Shown: one piece after another, positions 8,298-17,207 of the stretch
Layout: each line of letters opens with the position of its first letter
Numbering within the stretch: the stretch's first letter is position 1
Assembly (NCBI GenBank): GCA_018648265.1
Contig: JABGRN010000052.1
Location: 1-36,845, forward strand
Reading direction: 5' to 3'
Source: Prolixibacteraceae bacterium
GTDB taxonomy: Bacteria > Bacteroidota > Bacteroidia > Bacteroidales > Prolixibacteraceae
DNA length: 36,845 bases
Notes under the pieces: generated by a model
What the model saw: only the letters and a program-made list of their open reading frames with translations
The model's database searches: none
Told to the model about the DNA's origin: nothing
Program-made: the position numbers and the translations under genes

Positions 8298-9255
8298 AAA
8301 AGAAAGTGTAAATTAAATCATCCGAAAAACTGTCTTGAATTTCCTTTATTATTTCTTTTAAATCCTCAAAAATATGCCTTTTATTCTGAAGTAAATTTTG
8401 CAGATGATGTGCAACTTCAACAGAAAAATAATCACCCGAAATGTTACAATCTTCAATAATCCCCTTTTTTACATTCAGCTCAATTGAGAGTTTTTTGCCC
8501 TCAATTTCAATTTCGTTTTTAAATAAATATTTTGGTGAATACCCAAAATTCCATTGCCATGTTTTAAATTTTTCGTTAACAAGAACTTCTATATTTTGTG
8601 TATCGTTTTCATTCAATTCATAAAATATATTCTCATCATTTTCAAGTTGAACATCAAGTAAAAACTGAATAAATTCGTCAACAGTAATATTCTTTTTCAG
8701 GAAAGAAGAAATGTTAGCAACCTCGCTTCGATTCGATTGTACTGCTTTACTTTGATATTTCCCGGAAATAACTTTTATAGCATCACCAAGATTTTTAAGA
8801 TCGGAATTAAAAAGTAATGTTCCGTGGTGCAAAACCCTGTTTTTAAAAACGTGTTCGGCGTTTCCGGAAATCTTTTTGCCACTAACCAATAAATCGTTTC
8901 TTCCTGAATTTATTGCAAGCACGCCAAGTTTTGACAGAGCTGCGACCACCGGTTCGGTAAATTGTTTGAAACTGATTTCAGCCGGGCTTTTTACATTTTT
9001 AATAAACGAAAAATTTACATTCCCAAAGTCGTGAAAAACAGTGCCTCCACCCGAAATACGGCGTGCAACTGTGATTTTGTTGTCTCGGACAAATGGGTAA
9101 TTGATTTCGCCAAGTGCGTTTTGATGCTTGCCAACAACAATCGCATTTTCACTTTGCCAGATTATAAAAATATCCTCAACAAAATTTTTTAGAAAGAATT
9201 CTTCAGCAGCAAGGCAAAAATAAGGATCGGTATTTTCCAGGTGAATTATGAGCAT
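8296..9255 (-). CDS. lplA: Lipoate-protein ligase A
   Basis: Attaches lipoic acid, via lipoyl-AMP, to lipoyl domains of 2-oxoacid dehydrogenases and the glycine cleavage H protein in the cytoplasm. In 319 residues I see the LplA signature ARRISGGGTVFHDFGNVNFS, the upstream VVGKHQNALGEIN, and the lysine region LLVSGKKISGNAEHVFKNRV followed by HHGTLLFN. A C-terminal accessory domain follows (about 240-319). The start at 9255 (MLIIHLENTDPYFCLAAEE) fits the family N-terminus. Its start lies 6 bases from the stop of the ATPase gene upstream on the same strand, so the two are probably co-transcribed. Confidence 0.92.
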   Translation of the reverse strand: MLIIHLENTDPYFCLAAEEFFLKNFVEDIFIIWQSENAIVVGKHQNALGEINYPFVRDNKITVARRISGGGTVFHDFGNVNFSFIKNVKSPAEISFKQFTEPVVAALSKLGVLAINSGRNDLLVSGKKISGNAEHVFKNRVLHHGTLLFNSDLKNLGDAIKVISGKYQSKAVQSNRSEVANISSFLKKNITVDEFIQFLLDVQLENDENIFYELNENDTQNIEVLVNEKFKTWQWNFGYSPKYLFKNEIEIEGKKLSIELNVKKGIIEDCNISGDYFSVEVAHHLQNLLQNKRHIFEDLKEIIKEIQDSFSDDLIYTFF

Positions 9256-9261
9256 TTTGAA

Positions 9262-10395
9262 TCAATTATTTTGAATCCATCGTTGAAAAAGCACGTCGTA
9301 AACACTATAGTATAATTTCCCGTTTTTATTGTATTCGCTGTAAACAAGCTCTTTTTTTTGCAGGGAAATTAGTGAACGGTTAACAGTTGAAGGACTTCCC
9401 AATTTATATTTTTGCACAAAATCCTTCGAAGTTATTGCAAAAACTTTGCCTTCGTGTGCAATCGATTTTAACAGGTTCCATTGCTGTTTTGTTAACATAT
9501 CGCGGTAACTAAAAAATACATATTCCTGTTCGTTTAGAATTTTTAAAGCTTCGTTTTTCCAGGTTTCTGAGGTAATTGATTTTTCCGAATTAATATAAAC
9601 CCGGTTGCAAAGTAACTGTACATAATAAGTATGAATATTGGTCCATTCAAGTATTTCCGCAACTGTTTCTTTACTGATTTTTTTATTGTTTTCTGAAAAT
9701 TTTTCAATAATAAAAGATTGATATGACCCAAATTTGATTTTATCTAATTTTAAAAATAATGCGCTTCTAAAAAATGGTTTTGAAGGATTAGAGAATATAT
9801 CGTACATCAGATGCTGCTGGCTTCCTGAAAAAATAAAAACAACATTTTTAAGTTGTTGGATTATTTTGCGTAACCATGCTTCTACATTTTTTTCGGGATA
9901 ATTTAATATTTGTTGAAATTCATCAATTGCAAACAAAACACGTTTCCCCTGACTTTCCAGAAATGAAAGTAATGATTCAATTTGATGTTCACTTTCAATG
10001 TTTTGGATATTAAACGAAACATTGGGGTCGCCAGTAAGGGCATCGAATGTAATTACGGGGCGCAACGATTTAATAAATTTCCATATTTTAACGCCAACAC
10101 TGGTTTTTTCAGGAACAGAATTTAAAATGGCAGTAGCCAAACTATTTAAAAAATCAACACTGTTTTCAGTGGGCAATATATCTGTATAAATACAAATCAT
10201 ACTCTCCGATATTTTATGTTGCAAATGTTTTATAAGTCCTGTTTTCCCTATTCGGCGAATAGCAACTAAAGTCGTTGATTGCCCACCTGCAATATTTCCG
10301 AGAATTGTTTCCAACTCTTTTTCGCGATCACAAAAATAAAGTGGGCCAAAATATCCACTTGTAGGAAAAGGTGTTGTTGGATTTATATTTTTCAT
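9262..10395 (-). CDS. AAA ATPase of the archaeal ATPase_2-like family with C-terminal winged helix
   Basis: A 377-residue ATP-binding protein of unknown role. I start it at the ATG at 10395 (MKNINPTTPFPTSGYFGPLY) because the in-frame upstream codons fall in a simple repeat. Walker A is AIRRIGKTGLIKH (K51), in the GxRRxGKT style of ATPase_2. Walker B is VLFAIDEFQQI. A sensor-like FIFSGSQQHLMYD follows, then DMLTKQQWNLLKSIA and a winged-helix segment (SPSTVNRSLISLQKKELV) suited to DNA or protein contacts. Such proteins occur as stand-alone STAND-like or mobile-element-associated ATPases. Coupling to lplA (6-base gap) is probably only transcriptional. Confidence 0.85.
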   Translation of the reverse strand: MKNINPTTPFPTSGYFGPLYFCDREKELETILGNIAGGQSTTLVAIRRIGKTGLIKHLQHKISESMICIYTDILPTENSVDFLNSLATAILNSVPEKTSVGVKIWKFIKSLRPVITFDALTGDPNVSFNIQNIESEHQIESLLSFLESQGKRVLFAIDEFQQILNYPEKNVEAWLRKIIQQLKNVVFIFSGSQQHLMYDIFSNPSKPFFRSALFLKLDKIKFGSYQSFIIEKFSENNKKISKETVAEILEWTNIHTYYVQLLCNRVYINSEKSITSETWKNEALKILNEQEYVFFSYRDMLTKQQWNLLKSIAHEGKVFAITSKDFVQKYKLGSPSTVNRSLISLQKKELVYSEYNKNGKLYYSVYDVLFQRWIQNN

Positions 10396-10402
10396 TTTAT
10401 GC

Positions 10403-10451
10403 AATTTGTAATTTACAAAATGCAATTTACAAAATGTAATTCGCAAAATGC
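10403..10451. repeat. 14-bp tandem repeat, three copies plus a partial one
   Basis: AATTTACAAAATGC (10410-10423), AATTTACAAAATGT (10424-10437) and AATTCGCAAAATGC (10438-10451) are consecutive, with a partial unit AATTTGT at 10403-10409. It occupies the region upstream of the ATPase gene and creates a false in-frame N-terminal extension. Confidence 0.8.
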
Positions 10452-10546
10452 GTAAATATTAAAAGAAATATTAATTCTTTGCCACTTTTGAAAGAATTAA
10501 AACTAAATCGACTATTTTTAAAATATCAACTTTAAATCTTTATCAA

Positions 10547-11941
10547 ATGAAACGATTTTCAGGATTATTATTTCTTCTGTTTTTATGTATTTTCATTCAG
10601 GCTAAAGAAAAACCCAACATCGTTTTTATCCTCATCGACGACCTGGGTTGGAAAGATGTTGGTTTTATGGGAACGGAATATTACGAAACGCCAAACATCG
10701 ACAGGCTTGCAAAAGGAGGGATGATTTTTACCCAGGCCTACGCAAATGCAGCTAACTGTGCTCCAACACGGGCATGTTTGTTAAGTGGGCAATATTCACC
10801 GCGCCACGGATTATTTACAGTCGGAAATTCCGACCGTGGGAAATCAAACGATCGCAGGTTGGTTCCGGTTGAAAACAATAAAGAAATATCGTTAAGTAAA
10901 ATAACAATTGCCGAAGCATTAAAACCGGCCGGGTATGTAAGTGCGGCAATTGGCAAATGGCATGTTGGAAATACGCCCCAATTGCAGGGTTTTGATATTG
11001 GCGTAGAAAAGCCCGATGTTGGTTTTAAACAAGGTCATTTTAAAGATGATGGTGAATATTTAACCGATCGATTAACCGATGAGGCGGTAAAGTTTATAAA
11101 GGAAAACAAAAATAAACCTTTCTTTTTATACCTGGCTCATCATGCTGTTCACACACCAATTCAGGCAAAAAATGAAATAGTAACAGGATTTAAAGATAAA
11201 CCTGGAATTGATTGTCATAATGATGCAACTTATGCCGCAATGATTCAAAGCGTTGACGAAAGCGTGGCACGGGTAAATCAAACGCTTGAAGTATTGGGAT
11301 TAAGCGAAAATACGATCCTTATTTTTTTCTCGGATAATGGTGGTTACGGGCCTAAAACCTGCATGAAACCTTTACGCGGTGGAAAAGGAATGTACTACGA
11401 AGGCGGTATCAGGGAGCCGATGTTTGTGTATTGGCCGGGTAAAATTAAACCGGAAACAATGTGCGATGTGCCTGTAATCAGCACCGATTTTTACCCCACT
11501 TTTGTTAAATTGGCAGGTGCAAAATATCCTGAAAATTACCCTCTCGATGGTTTAAATATTTCACCACTTTTTAATGGTGGAAAATCTTTGCAAAGAGATA
11601 AATTGTTTTGGCATTTCCCTGGATATTTACAAGCATACGGTGCATTAAAAGACGAATCACGCGATCCTTTATTCCGGACCCGGCCAGTAAGTGTTGTTCG
11701 AAAAGGAGACTGGAAACTATTGCTTTTCCATGAAGAATGGATCCTGGACGGAGGGCGCGAAAAAATTAAAACAAATAATTCGGTTGAACTTTACAATATT
11801 AAAAAAGACATTGGTGAAAAAATTAATCTTTGTAATATTGAAATTGAACAAAGGGACGAATTATTAGATGATCTTTTAAATTGGCAAAAAGAAACAAATG
11901 CCTCAATTCCAGGCAAAGCAAATTTTGAATACAAAATGTAA
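10547..11941 (+). CDS. Type I (formylglycine) sulfatase
   Basis: Hydrolyses sulfate esters, probably on a sulfated glycan, in the periplasm. The 464-residue protein has a signal peptide (MKRFSGLLFLLFLCIFIQA). The metal-binding start is NIVFILIDDLGWKDVGF. The modification motif CAPTRACLLSG has Cys71, to be matured to formylglycine. Further down come GKWHVGN (Lys and His) and SDNGGYG (Asp and Asn), and a C-terminal RPVSVVRKGDWKLL. All expected catalytic elements are present, so it should be active if an anaerobic sulfatase-maturating enzyme is encoded elsewhere. It is the only sulfatase here and opens the plus-strand glycan region. The sulfatase subfamily is not determined. Confidence 0.93.
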   Translation: MKRFSGLLFLLFLCIFIQAKEKPNIVFILIDDLGWKDVGFMGTEYYETPNIDRLAKGGMIFTQAYANAANCAPTRACLLSGQYSPRHGLFTVGNSDRGKSNDRRLVPVENNKEISLSKITIAEALKPAGYVSAAIGKWHVGNTPQLQGFDIGVEKPDVGFKQGHFKDDGEYLTDRLTDEAVKFIKENKNKPFFLYLAHHAVHTPIQAKNEIVTGFKDKPGIDCHNDATYAAMIQSVDESVARVNQTLEVLGLSENTILIFFSDNGGYGPKTCMKPLRGGKGMYYEGGIREPMFVYWPGKIKPETMCDVPVISTDFYPTFVKLAGAKYPENYPLDGLNISPLFNGGKSLQRDKLFWHFPGYLQAYGALKDESRDPLFRTRPVSVVRKGDWKLLLFHEEWILDGGREKIKTNNSVELYNIKKDIGEKINLCNIEIEQRDELLDDLLNWQKETNASIPGKANFEYKM

Positions 11942-11957
11942 AAAAAGGGTTGCTTTT

Positions 11958-12539
11958 TTATAAAGGAGAAGCACTTACAGTGACAGGCATTTTTATTTTA
12001 ACTGTGGTTTCAATATCATAATTTGATGTGCCAGCTAATTCTAACAAGAATACTTTATCTTTGTTGGCTTCAATTTCCTGTATTAAAATGCTTGTCCATA
12101 AATCACTATAATATTCAATCAATCCGTTGTTTGCAAGCAATTCTTCGGAAATGTCAAAAGCAGTTATCATTGCAGGTTCGATATCGGGACTTGTTTGAAT
12201 TCCGTATTTTAACATGCAAGTCAATATTTTATTTCCATCAACAGCTCCTAAAAACGAAACCACGCCACCAGCTTCGGAAGTGATATTACGTATGTTATTG
12301 ATGTACTCTTCTAAATCATTATTGTCGGCCAACGAAAAAGTAGCGTCGCCACCAAAACTAAAAACATCTTTAGCCAAATTTTCCGATTTTAAAATTATCG
12401 CTACTGTATTTTGTGCCGAAACAGGAATGTCAGTAGTTAATTCTGTTTCAATATCAATTTCCGTAGCTTCCTTAATTTTTTCGCACGATCCAAATAATAT
12501 CCCAATCAAGCCTACAAATAAAAACATGTAATTTTTCAT
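11958..12539 (-). CDS. Hypothetical lipoprotein
   Basis: A 193-residue protein that I do not recognise. The N-terminus is a clear lipoprotein signal (MKNYMFLFVGLIGILFGSC), with the lipid-modified cysteine at 19. The rest is soluble and acidic, with segments ETELTTDIPVSAQ and LLELAGTSNYDIETTVKIKM that look like beta strands. It lies convergent with the sulfatase and divergent from the lipoprotein at 12678. A short A/T-rich hairpin (AAAAAAG...CTTTTTT, around 11941-11959) separates it from the sulfatase. No function is proposed. Confidence 0.75.
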   Translation of the reverse strand: MKNYMFLFVGLIGILFGSCEKIKEATEIDIETELTTDIPVSAQNTVAIILKSENLAKDVFSFGGDATFSLADNNDLEEYINNIRNITSEAGGVVSFLGAVDGNKILTCMLKYGIQTSPDIEPAMITAFDISEELLANNGLIEYYSDLWTSILIQEIEANKDKVFLLELAGTSNYDIETTVKIKMPVTVSASPL

Positions 12540-12652
12540 AATATTAATTTAAATTGTATGTTAAAAGATTTATTATCACATTTAACACAATTTTTTAAAT
12601 AAAGTTTAAAAAGTCCTTTTTATTTTAACAAGTTTTTTTCGGTTTATAATCT

Positions 12653-12660
12653 TAACTTTG
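12653..12660 (+). promoter_or_regulatory. Probable -7 box for the GH region starting at 12678
   Basis: TAACTTTG matches TAnnTTTG and lies 18 bases before the ATG at 12678. The -33 element is poor (T-rich only), which leaves room for an activator. Confidence 0.4.
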
Positions 12661-12677
12661 AGATAAAAATTGTAATT

Positions 12678-14279
12678 ATGAACCGGTTATACTTTTCTCT
12701 TTTCTTTTTTTTCGTTTTGTTTTCATGTGAAACCCAACCAAATTTTCAGCAAGAAATAATTGGACAAGCCATTGAAAATGGCAAACAAGCTAACGAAGGT
12801 TATGTTCGAAGTTTGAAATTTGTAGAAGGCTGGCTTACTAAAACCGACAGTGCAAGTGGATTAATCCCAACCAACCTAAATAAAGGGCTTGATATTTGGG
12901 AACCGCACAACTCAGCTGCCGATAACTATCCGTTTATGGTTTTAACGGCATATTTACTCAATAAAGATTTGTACAAAGGTGAAATGCTGGACATGTTAAA
13001 AACCGAAAAGAAATTAACATCCCGGGTGAATTCACTTCCTGACACTTATTCATTTTCCAAACAAAATTTTAAATCGGATGAATTGGAAATGGGAAAAGTA
13101 ATTTTTGGTACTTCGGAATATATAAAAGACGGGTTAATTCCTTTAAATGAATACATTGGCAAATCACCGTGGCAGGACCGAATGATGGAAATGCTGGACG
13201 ATCTTTCGGAACATTTGGTTTACCTCGAAAACATGGAGGAATTTAGTTATTACCATGCTCCAGCAGAAGAAGTAAACGGAGAAATGCTTCAAACCCTGGC
13301 CCGGGTTTATTGGATGACCGGTGAACAAAAGTACCTGGATTGGGCAATTAAAATCGGCGATTATTATATGCTTGGTGAACGAGATCTTGCTGAAATTGAA
13401 TATCTGCGAATTCGTGATCATGGCTGCGAAATAATTTCCGGGTTGAGCGAATTGTACGTGACACTTCATTTTACAAATCAGGAAAAAAAGGAAGAATACA
13501 AAGAATCGCTTTACAAACTTTTAGACCGTGTTTTGGAAATTGGGCGAAACGAAGACGGGATTTTCTACAATGCAATTAATCCGAAAACAGGCGAAATTGT
13601 TGATGAAAAAGTAGTTGACAATTGGGGTTATGTTTTCGATGCATATTATTCGGTTTGGCTGGTCGATAAAAAAGAAGAATACCGAGATGCAGTATTAAAT
13701 GGTTTTACAAAACTATTCGAGAATTATCGTAATTACAAATGGGAGGGCGAAAGCCACGATGGCTACGCCGATGCGCTGGAAAGTGGGATTAATCTTTACA
13801 ATCGCGAACCGGTTCCAGAATTGAAAAAATGGATTGATAGCGAAATGAAGGTAATGTTCGCGATGCAACAAGACGACGGAATAATTGGTGGCTGGCATGG
13901 CGATGGTAATTTTGCACGCACTGCAATTATGTACAGTCTCTGGAAAACACAGGGTGCTCATGTTTTTCCATGGCGCAGCGATATAATAATTGGTGGAGAA
14001 AAAACTGAAAATCAAATCTACATTGTTATAACTGCAGAAAATGACTGGAGTGGAAAATTGGTTTTCGATGCCCAGCGCCACAAAACCATTCTAAACCTGC
14101 CCATCGACTATCCCAGAATTAACCAGTTCCCGGAATGGTTTACTGCAAACGAAAACGAAGAATATTTAATTGAATCTTCTCAAAAAGAAATTTCCGGGAA
14201 ATATGCTGGTAAAGAACTGTTAGAAGGAATTCCTTTTAAAATTAAAGGCGGCGAAAAGTTGGTAGTTGCTGTACATTAA
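12678..14279 (+). CDS. Alpha/alpha-barrel-like lipoprotein, putative glycan-active enzyme
   Basis: A 533-residue lipoprotein (lipobox LFSC, Cys17) with many helix pairs of the kind seen in (alpha/alpha)6-7 barrels: PHNSAADNYPFMVLTAYLL, MLQTLARVYWMTGEQKYLDW, NWGYVFDAYYSVWL and DGYADALESGINLYN. Repeated W/Y/H-rich loops such as DDGIIGGWHGDGNFARTA suggest a carbohydrate cleft. A small beta domain closes the protein (about 450-533). I cannot place it in a glycosidase or lyase family; six-hairpin glycosidases and polysaccharide lyases are the alternatives. It lies 102 bases upstream of the GH2 gene in the same direction and is probably co-expressed with GH2 and GH26. Confidence 0.75.
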   Translation: MNRLYFSLFFFFVLFSCETQPNFQQEIIGQAIENGKQANEGYVRSLKFVEGWLTKTDSASGLIPTNLNKGLDIWEPHNSAADNYPFMVLTAYLLNKDLYKGEMLDMLKTEKKLTSRVNSLPDTYSFSKQNFKSDELEMGKVIFGTSEYIKDGLIPLNEYIGKSPWQDRMMEMLDDLSEHLVYLENMEEFSYYHAPAEEVNGEMLQTLARVYWMTGEQKYLDWAIKIGDYYMLGERDLAEIEYLRIRDHGCEIISGLSELYVTLHFTNQEKKEEYKESLYKLLDRVLEIGRNEDGIFYNAINPKTGEIVDEKVVDNWGYVFDAYYSVWLVDKKEEYRDAVLNGFTKLFENYRNYKWEGESHDGYADALESGINLYNREPVPELKKWIDSEMKVMFAMQQDDGIIGGWHGDGNFARTAIMYSLWKTQGAHVFPWRSDIIIGGEKTENQIYIVITAENDWSGKLVFDAQRHKTILNLPIDYPRINQFPEWFTANENEEYLIESSQKEISGKYAGKELLEGIPFKIKGGEKLVVAVH

Positions 14280-14381
14280 ATACCTTTTAATAATTGAAAC
14301 GAGCAGTGAAATTATCTTAAAATTGATATTATTTATTGTGTCTGGTTTTATCTGCTACGATTACATCAACAATAATTACTT

Positions 14382-17207
14382 ATGAAGTTAAACGTTGTCT
14401 TTCTTTTCACCCTGATTATCTTTTTTGTTTCATGCGAACAACAAAATAATAACATTGATCTCACAGGCGAGTGGAATTTTCAAATGGATACTGAAGATGT
14501 CGGCATTATTGAAAGATGGTTTGAAACTGATTTACGCGAAACAATTGTGCTGCCTGGCTCGATGGTTGAAAATGGGAAAGGGTTCGATATAACTATCAAT
14601 ACCGAATGGACAGGCGGTGTGAGAAATCAGGATTGGCACACCCACCCAAATTACGCGCCTTATCACGATTCAATCAATATCCGGTTTCCATACTGGCTTC
14701 AACCCGAAAAAAAATACACTGGTGCAGCATGGTATCAAAAAAAAGTAATTATTCCCAGAAACTGGATTGAAAAAACCACTTGGTTGAAATTGGAACGGCC
14801 ACATTGGGAATCGATTGTTTGGGTAAATGGTGAAAAGGTGGGAATGCAAAACAGTCTGGCAACACCTCATAAATTTAATGTCTCGCCTTTTTTAAAAGTT
14901 GGCGAGAATATATTAACCATTTGCATTGACAACCGAACCAAAGATATTGATGTTGGCTGGAATTCACACAGTATTTCAGACCACACACAATCGAACTGGA
15001 ACGGAATTGTTGGTGAACTTTCATTGCACTCTGCCGGGAAAATATATTTCGATGATATCAGGATTTACCCCAATATTGAAACTAAAACTGTAAATATAAG
15101 TGCGGTTATAATCAATTCAACCAACGAAGAGAAATCCATTAAAATTGAAATTGAAGCGGAACTTAAAAACCATGAGTTTGAGGTTAAAAAAGAGTCGTTT
15201 GATTTTAACATTCTTCCTGGCGATAACGTCGTAAAAATGAGTTATCCACTGGGGGAAAATGCCTTTATGTGGGATGAATTCAATCCAAATGTTTATCAAC
15301 TCACAGCTGATTTGGAATACAAAAATGGGGCGGACAAAAAGCAAATTGATTTTGGTTTGCGGGATTTTAAAGTTGATGGTTCCCTGTTTACGATAAATAA
15401 ACGACCGGTATTTTTGCGAGGAACTTTGGAATGTGCCATTTTCCCAAAAACAGGATATCCTCCAACCGAAATTGAAGGTTGGGAAAAAGTTTACCGTGCA
15501 GTAAAAGCACACGGTTTAAATCATGTCCGTTTTCATTCGTGGTGCCCGCCCGAAGCCGCTTTTGAAGCTGCCGACAAAATGGGTATTTACTTGCAAGTGG
15601 AGTGTTCGTCGTGGGCAAACCAAAGTTCCAAACTGGGGAGCGGCGAAGCAATCGACCAATATATTTGGGACGAAAGCCGGAGAATTGTAAAGGAATACGG
15701 AAATCATCCGTCGTTTGTAATGTTTGCTTACGGAAACGAACCGGGCGGGCCAAAACACAAGGAATTTCTTACTGATTTTATTTCGTATTGGAAAGAAAAG
15801 GATTCGAGACGGGTTTACACAGGGGCTGCCGGGTGGCCGGTACTCGAAGTAAACGATTTTCACAATCTTCCGCAGCCCCGCATCCAGGGTTGGGGCGAAC
15901 AACTGCGTAGTATTATAAACTCTGAATCCCCGCGAACAAATTTCGATTGGTCGGACAAAATGCCCAAAGACGGGATTCCAGTTGTCAGTCACGAAATCGG
16001 GCAGTGGTGTGTATATCCCAATTTTAAGGAAATTAAAAAATATACCGGCCCCTTAAAAGCTAAAAACTTTGAACTGTTTCAGGAAAGTTTAATTGCTAAT
16101 AAAATGGGGCATTTGGCCGACAGTTTTCTTTTGGCTTCCGGCAAATTACAAACACTCTGCTACAAAGCTGATATTGAAGCAGCACTCCGAACGCCCGGTT
16201 TTGCTGGTTTCCAGTTGCTCGATTTGCACGATTTCCCAGGTCAGGGAACTGCATTGGTTGGTGTACTCGATGCGTTTTGGGAAGAAAAAGGTTATGTTAC
16301 ACCTGAAGAATACAGCAGGTTTTGTAACACAACTGTTCCGCTTGCCCGATTAGAAAAACGGGTTTTTATTGAAGGAGAAACAATGACTGCAAACATTGAA
16401 GTTGCACATTTTGGAAATGAATCCCTAAAAGATGTAAGTCCTGTTTGGAAGCTTATTAATAACGAGCAAATAGTAGCAGAGGGTTCACTCGGTTTGCAAA
16501 ATATTGAAATTGGAAATGCAATTCAGTTGGGACAAGTTTCTCATCGGTTCGAAACAATAAACCAACCCCGTAAACTAATATTGGAAATTTCTGTAAATGA
16601 ATTTACCAATTCGTGGGATATTTGGGTTTATCCTGAAAATGTAATTGTTGAAACAGATGATATTTTGGTGGTTGATAAACTCAATACTTCAACAATAAAA
16701 TATTTAAATGAAGGCGGAAAATTATTGTTAAGCCTTGGAAAAGGGAAGGTTGCCCCCGAATTGGGTGGCGATGTTGGAGTTGGTTTTTCCAGTATTTTTT
16801 GGAATACCGCCTGGACCAATGGACAAAAACCACACTCTCTCGGAATACTTTGCAATCCGGAACATCCGGCACTTGAATTGTTCCCAACTGAATACCATTC
16901 AAACTGGCAGTGGTGGGATGCAATGAGTTATTCGGATGCAATAAAATTAAACGACTTTCCGGTAGAACTAAAACCCATCGTACGAATCATCGACGATTGG
17001 GTAAGCAACCGCCGTTTAGCACTGCTTTTTGAGGCAAGAGTTGGCAAAGGCAAGATTCTGATAAGTGGGGCCGATCTTGTTAATGAATTGGAAGTCAGAC
17101 CAGGAGCAAATCAATTAAAGGCAAGTTTATTGAATTATATGAATGGAGATAAATTCAATCCAAGTGTTGAGTTGAGTAGCAGCCAAATCAAAAAAATATT
17201 GAAATAA
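14382..17207 (+). CDS. Glycoside hydrolase family 2 lipoprotein
   Basis: An exo-acting beta-glycosidase (beta-galactosidase, mannosidase or glucuronidase type; specificity unknown) of 941 residues. The lipobox is FVSC (Cys18), so it is membrane-anchored. An N-terminal sugar-binding jelly roll runs from DLTGEWNF to about 220, with the GH2 hallmark AAWYQKKVIIP. An immunoglobulin-like domain spans about 225-330. The TIM barrel begins at INKRPVFLRGTLE, with HGLNHVRFHSW, the acid/base E453 in AYGNEPGG, and a nucleophile candidate E538 in VVSHEIGQW. An extra C-terminal region of about 250 residues follows. Its TAA overlaps the ATG of the next gene by one base, so the two are translationally coupled. 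Confidence 0.92.
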   Translation: MKLNVVFLFTLIIFFVSCEQQNNNIDLTGEWNFQMDTEDVGIIERWFETDLRETIVLPGSMVENGKGFDITINTEWTGGVRNQDWHTHPNYAPYHDSINIRFPYWLQPEKKYTGAAWYQKKVIIPRNWIEKTTWLKLERPHWESIVWVNGEKVGMQNSLATPHKFNVSPFLKVGENILTICIDNRTKDIDVGWNSHSISDHTQSNWNGIVGELSLHSAGKIYFDDIRIYPNIETKTVNISAVIINSTNEEKSIKIEIEAELKNHEFEVKKESFDFNILPGDNVVKMSYPLGENAFMWDEFNPNVYQLTADLEYKNGADKKQIDFGLRDFKVDGSLFTINKRPVFLRGTLECAIFPKTGYPPTEIEGWEKVYRAVKAHGLNHVRFHSWCPPEAAFEAADKMGIYLQVECSSWANQSSKLGSGEAIDQYIWDESRRIVKEYGNHPSFVMFAYGNEPGGPKHKEFLTDFISYWKEKDSRRVYTGAAGWPVLEVNDFHNLPQPRIQGWGEQLRSIINSESPRTNFDWSDKMPKDGIPVVSHEIGQWCVYPNFKEIKKYTGPLKAKNFELFQESLIANKMGHLADSFLLASGKLQTLCYKADIEAALRTPGFAGFQLLDLHDFPGQGTALVGVLDAFWEEKGYVTPEEYSRFCNTTVPLARLEKRVFIEGETMTANIEVAHFGNESLKDVSPVWKLINNEQIVAEGSLGLQNIEIGNAIQLGQVSHRFETINQPRKLILEISVNEFTNSWDIWVYPENVIVETDDILVVDKLNTSTIKYLNEGGKLLLSLGKGKVAPELGGDVGVGFSSIFWNTAWTNGQKPHSLGILCNPEHPALELFPTEYHSNWQWWDAMSYSDAIKLNDFPVELKPIVRIIDDWVSNRRLALLFEARVGKGKILISGADLVNELEVRPGANQLKASLLNYMNGDKFNPSVELSSSQIKKILK

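Noticed and set aside
15117-15992. Long minus-strand open frames opposite the GH2 gene
   Set aside because: The plus strand encodes a complete GH2 protein with catalytic motifs; the antisense frames have no starts with signals and no recognisable domains.
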